Origin: Vogesella margarita
GTDB lineage: Bacteria > Pseudomonadota > Gammaproteobacteria > Burkholderiales > Chromobacteriaceae
DNA length: 64,000 nucleotides
NCBI RefSeq assembly: GCF_028548475.1
Contig: NZ_JAQQLE010000010.1
Span: 96,889 to 160,888, forward strand
Direction of reading: 5' to 3'
Shown: positions 61,502 to 64,000 of the stretch, in pieces
Position numbering within the stretch: the stretch's first letter is position 1
Layout of the letters: each line of letters opens with the position of its first letter
Translations under genes and position numbers: made by a program
Notes under the pieces: generated by a model
Seen by the model: only the letters and a program-made list of their open reading frames with translations
Database searches by the model: none
What the model was told of the DNA's origin: nothing

Positions 61502-62803
61502 ATGTCTAAGAATATCGAGCGCAGAGGGAACACTTGGTTCGCTACCCTCCACGTCCCCGAAGATGTGCGGCACATCATTGGCAAGTCCAAGTTCTTCAAG
61601 ACACTCAAAACCACAGACAAACGGATCGCCGAGACTCGCGCCGCGCCCATAATTGCCTCTTGGAAAGCTCAGATTCAGGCAGCCAGAGGGGTCAGCGACC
61701 CATTCCTTGAGGAAGCCCTACGTCTCCGACGCGTCATCGAAACTGCGCCAGTAGGTGCTGATCCCGGCCAGTATTCCAAGCATGACCTTGAGCTTGAAGC
61801 TGCTCAACAAATCGCGAATCAGATCACCAAGGAAGAAGCGGAGAGGAAGTTGTTCCTCGACATCGCAATCGGGAATCAAACCCTCTTATCCAATTTCTAC
61901 GATGAATGGGCTACTCACCTGACCCAAGCCCCGAAAACAATCGACCAGATGAAGAAAGATGTGAAGCTGATGGTCGATCACTTCAAGACAATAGAACGGA
62001 TTGACAAGGCAGCTGTCCTCGAATGGGTACGGGAATTGATGGCTGGATCACCGGAGCGAAAGCCCTATACCTACTCTTCACTCGAACGCATTTTCACGTT
62101 TAGCCGGAGCTTCTGGGGGTACCTTCAAGACATCGGTAAGGCCGACCTTGAGAGACAACCCTTCACGCTGCCGAACTTTGCTAAACGTGGCACTGCAAAA
62201 AGCAATGGCACCAGCAAAGGTAGAGATGGATGGATCCCCTTTGAACCAGCGGAGGTTGTTGCCCTGCTGAATGCGGCGATTGAGAAAAGAGATCATCAGT
62301 TGGCTGATCTGATCAGGCTCGGTATGTATACAGGGGGAAGAATCGAAGAACTCTGCTCCCTGAAGGCTGATGATTGCAGCGAGGCCGTTCTGAAAGTCAC
62401 TGACAGCAAGACAGAAGCGGGTCTCAGAGAGGTGCCAGTTCATTCCATGCTGGTCGATGTCGTCAAGCGGCTGAAAGAGGCCAGTACGGACGGATACCTG
62501 ATCAGTGGGCTGTCGTTCAACAAGTACAACGACAGATCGAATGCCATCGGGAAACGATTCGGGCGGCTCAAGAAATCACTGGGCTTTCCAGATAAGAAGG
62601 TATTCCATTCGATCCGCAAGACTTTGGTCACATTGCTTGAGAATGAAGGTATCAGCGAAAACCTTGCCGCCGACATCGTTGGGCATGAGAAGCCGAGAAT
62701 TACCTATGGGCTGTATTCGGGTGGTGCAACACTGGCTGTGAAGAAGGAGGCTCTTGAACGAGTCAGGTATCCCTTTCAATTTTCTCCCAAATACCCGGAC
62801 TGA
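61502..62803 (+). CDS. Tyrosine recombinase/integrase (DUF6538-type N-terminus)
   Basis: A 433-residue phage-type integrase. The N-terminal RGNTWFATLHVPEDVRHIIG is the DUF6538/SAM-like arm domain common in island integrases. The catalytic set is complete: Arg280 (TGGRIEE), His369-x-x-Arg372 (HSIRKT), His395 (GHEK) and Tyr405 (YGLYSGG). The ATG at 61502 gives the family's usual start. GC and codon use are lower than upstream genes. It lies next to a tRNA-Ser att fragment and is expected to have inserted the element there. Confidence 0.92.
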   Translation: MSKNIERRGNTWFATLHVPEDVRHIIGKSKFFKTLKTTDKRIAETRAAPIIASWKAQIQAARGVSDPFLEEALRLRRVIETAPVGADPGQYSKHDLELEAAQQIANQITKEEAERKLFLDIAIGNQTLLSNFYDEWATHLTQAPKTIDQMKKDVKLMVDHFKTIERIDKAAVLEWVRELMAGSPERKPYTYSSLERIFTFSRSFWGYLQDIGKADLERQPFTLPNFAKRGTAKSNGTSKGRDGWIPFEPAEVVALLNAAIEKRDHQLADLIRLGMYTGGRIEELCSLKADDCSEAVLKVTDSKTEAGLREVPVHSMLVDVVKRLKEASTDGYLISGLSFNKYNDRSNAIGKRFGRLKKSLGFPDKKVFHSIRKTLVTLLENEGISENLAADIVGHEKPRITYGLYSGGATLAVKKEALERVRYPFQFSPKYPD

Positions 62804-62976
62804 AATTACTGCAAAAATCTGAGAGGGGAGTCCTTGAGTCTTGATCTAGAGACTTCCCCCCGTACCCCACCCTTCGTAGCCGCTGTCAGGTGACGTCTGT
62901 AATACAGAAGCGTGGTGGACTGAACCCGTAGTTCATACAATCTCTTCTTCATGCCATTCGCAAAGGAGGTTCATGG

Positions 62977-63750
62977 ATGTCTCAATCGAGCAAAGTCTCA
63001 TCACTTCTGAAACCGAAGCATTTCGATGGTCTGGACACCAGTCTGACAGATCAAGGGTTGCGTTTCAGTACGCGCATCGGCCCGACTGAAAGACAGGATG
63101 AGATTTTCGAGATTGCTGATGGAGATTATGAGGTTGAGAACAAGCTGGAAGAGATACAGCATCTTCGGCCATACACAAAGGTAACAGCGAATCCGAGGAG
63201 GCTCTCCGCCCGATCGTTACTGAAGGCCTTTCGTGACGCCCAGGAGCGACTGTTTCCAGACGAATCGATCTCCCTAACACACGGGCTGCCAGACAAGTAC
63301 GAGCTTCGATGGGATCGGCAGCGTAAGTCGGCCAGCGATGACGTGGAAGGGCAATCCATTGTTTTGGTTGCAATGCATGGTGATGATCTTGTCGGATTTG
63401 CGGGGTTAGGAATCAGGTTACTTCACGATGCCGAGAGAAAACAGATCGACATCTACCACTCCCTTAACTTGGTCTACGTTCACCCGGCCCACCGTGGTCA
63501 AGGCTTTGGAATAGACCTTTCCATCGCTTGCGGATATCTCTGTCGAGATGTGTTCTCTGCGACCTACCGAGCAGCCCCTGCTGGCTACACGATTGTTCCC
63601 GTCATAAAAGCCGATCTTGAATCTAAGGGAGGCGAGCGTTTTACTCAGCAAGTTTCTGATGCTCTGGACTTCCAAGCGGACATGCTCCGCATGGACGGCA
63701 AACGGAAATCCATCACTGTTGAATCGACATGCCTAGACGCGGGTTACTGA
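62977..63750 (+). CDS. GNAT-like acetyltransferase in the integrated element
   Basis: A 257-residue protein. The C-terminal half holds a GNAT fold: VGFAGLGIRLL, then LVYVHPAHRGQGFGIDLSIA, the acetyl-CoA-binding motif A (R/Q-x-x-G-x-G). The N-terminal ~110 residues have no recognisable domain. The ATG at 62977 has AAAGGAGGT at six bases; an overlapping ATG four bases earlier is out of frame and too close. Substrate unknown; it might be an accessory cargo gene or part of a toxin-antitoxin-like unit, for which there is no evidence here. 62804-62976 shows no gene. Confidence 0.75.
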   Translation: MSQSSKVSSLLKPKHFDGLDTSLTDQGLRFSTRIGPTERQDEIFEIADGDYEVENKLEEIQHLRPYTKVTANPRRLSARSLLKAFRDAQERLFPDESISLTHGLPDKYELRWDRQRKSASDDVEGQSIVLVAMHGDDLVGFAGLGIRLLHDAERKQIDIYHSLNLVYVHPAHRGQGFGIDLSIACGYLCRDVFSATYRAAPAGYTIVPVIKADLESKGGERFTQQVSDALDFQADMLRMDGKRKSITVESTCLDAGY

Positions 63751-63840
63751 TGTACTGAAAAACCGACGTTTTACGGTACAAAACTCGGTACGGTTTGTGT
63801 GTACCGAAAAATACGGTATTGAATGCGGGTCAATGTACCG
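63751..63840. promoter_or_regulatory. Cluster of GGTAC/TGTACCG repeats
   Basis: Six related sites in 90 bases, in both orientations: TGTACTG (63751), CGGTACA (63774), CGGTAC (63786), TGTACCG (63800), ACGGTAT (63813) and TGTACCG (63834), two of them followed by AAAAA. Looks like a multi-site operator or iteron set. Confidence 0.55.
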
Positions 63841-63872
63841 ATATGATTTACCTGTCAATCAGCGTCGAATTT

Positions 63873-64000
63873 TGACCAGCAGGGGGTGCGGACAAAAACT
63901 TGGACTACTGGGAGGTAGTTCATGTACTCGTACGAAGATCGCATCCGCGCAGTTCTGCTTTACATACAGCTCGGCAAGCGCACTGGGGTGACCATTCGCC
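63873..64000 (+). mobile_element. Left end of an IS3-family insertion sequence (truncated by the window)
   Basis: The likely left inverted repeat starts near 63873 (TGACCAGCAGGGGGTGCGGA). A transposase reading frame starts 50 bases further. The element continues past the right edge. Confidence 0.65.
63922..64000 (+). CDS. IS3-family transposase, N-terminal fragment (partial)
   Basis: The frame begins MYSYEDRIRAVLLYIQLGKR and runs off the window. MYSYEDR-RAV-LYI is the opening of IS3-family (IS150-like) OrfA or fused transposases, the start of the helix-turn-helix that binds the terminal repeats. RBS GGAGG lies at 63911-63915. Only 26 residues are visible. Confidence 0.7.
   Translation, partial: MYSYEDRIRAVLLYIQLGKRTGVTIR

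Noticed and set aside
63797..63991. A 64-codon frame overlapping the repeat cluster and the IS end
   Set aside because: It crosses the proposed IS boundary and has no ribosome site; the frame starting at 63922 matches a known transposase opening.

Overview
The window looks like chromosome of a GC-rich betaproteobacterium, most likely Neisseriales, family Chromobacteriaceae (Vogesella/Chromobacterium/Aquitalea-like). This rests on the overall set of housekeeping genes, a MerR-type LiuR branched-chain regulon, a dadA-dadX-lrp locus, PA2778/PA2779-type genes and a strikingly over-used short motif; it is inference, because no rRNA gene is present. About 61 kb is core chromosome. The last 2.6 kb (61358 onward) has lower GC and is the start of an integrated element.

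Layout. 1-4.5 kb: end of dnaE, a small exported protein, a DUF1653-histone deacetylase-like gene pair bracketed by two inverted copies of a 115-bp repeat, and a parvulin. 4.6-7.8 kb: a PAS-GGDEF cyclase, an acyl-CoA-binding protein and a UDP-sugar dehydrogenase. 8-11.1 kb: a type IV pilus minor pilin operon (pilE-like, fimT, pilW, pilX, pilV). 11.6-16.1 kb: pepP-ubiH-ubiF-dsbC, all leftward. 16-25 kb: methyltransferase, GNAT-fold protein, PA2778/PA2779 pair, periplasmic binding protein, SUV3-like helicase, SEC-C protein, Fur-box-controlled bfd, nudJ. 25-29 kb: mnmA, FMN reductase and two unlike bacterioferritin subunits. 29-34 kb: two more GGDEF proteins around sbcB. 34-37 kb: D-alanine catabolism (lrp, dadA, dadX). 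37-47.6 kb: fatty/branched-chain acid catabolism around liuR, including a complete valine route from isobutyryl-CoA (mmsA, acyl-CoA dehydrogenase, enoyl-CoA hydratase, hydroxyisobutyryl-CoA hydrolase, mmsB). 47.8-61.3 kb: rhlE, nudL, TRIC channel, trxA-rho, fabI, branched-chain amino-acid binding protein, putA and small conserved genes. 61.36 kb to the end: a tRNA-Ser 3' fragment (att site), tyrosine integrase, GNAT protein and the left end of an IS3-family element.

The most unusual feature spans the whole window. The 12-mer AAGGTTGGCCGC occurs 15 times exactly, counting both strands, and its 9-base core GTTGGCCGC more than 50 times, inside genes as well as between them and often as inverted pairs in terminator-like hairpins. 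This is the behaviour of a DNA uptake sequence, and the window also carries type IV pilus genes. A second family, a 115-bp element with inverted ends, lies directly after stop codons in three places.

Many genes act in amino-acid and acyl-CoA catabolism (D-alanine, proline, valine, short acyl-CoAs). Three near-identical palindromes of the LiuR type precede the thiolase-acd, hydroxyacyl-CoA dehydrogenase and valine operons, tying them into one regulon.
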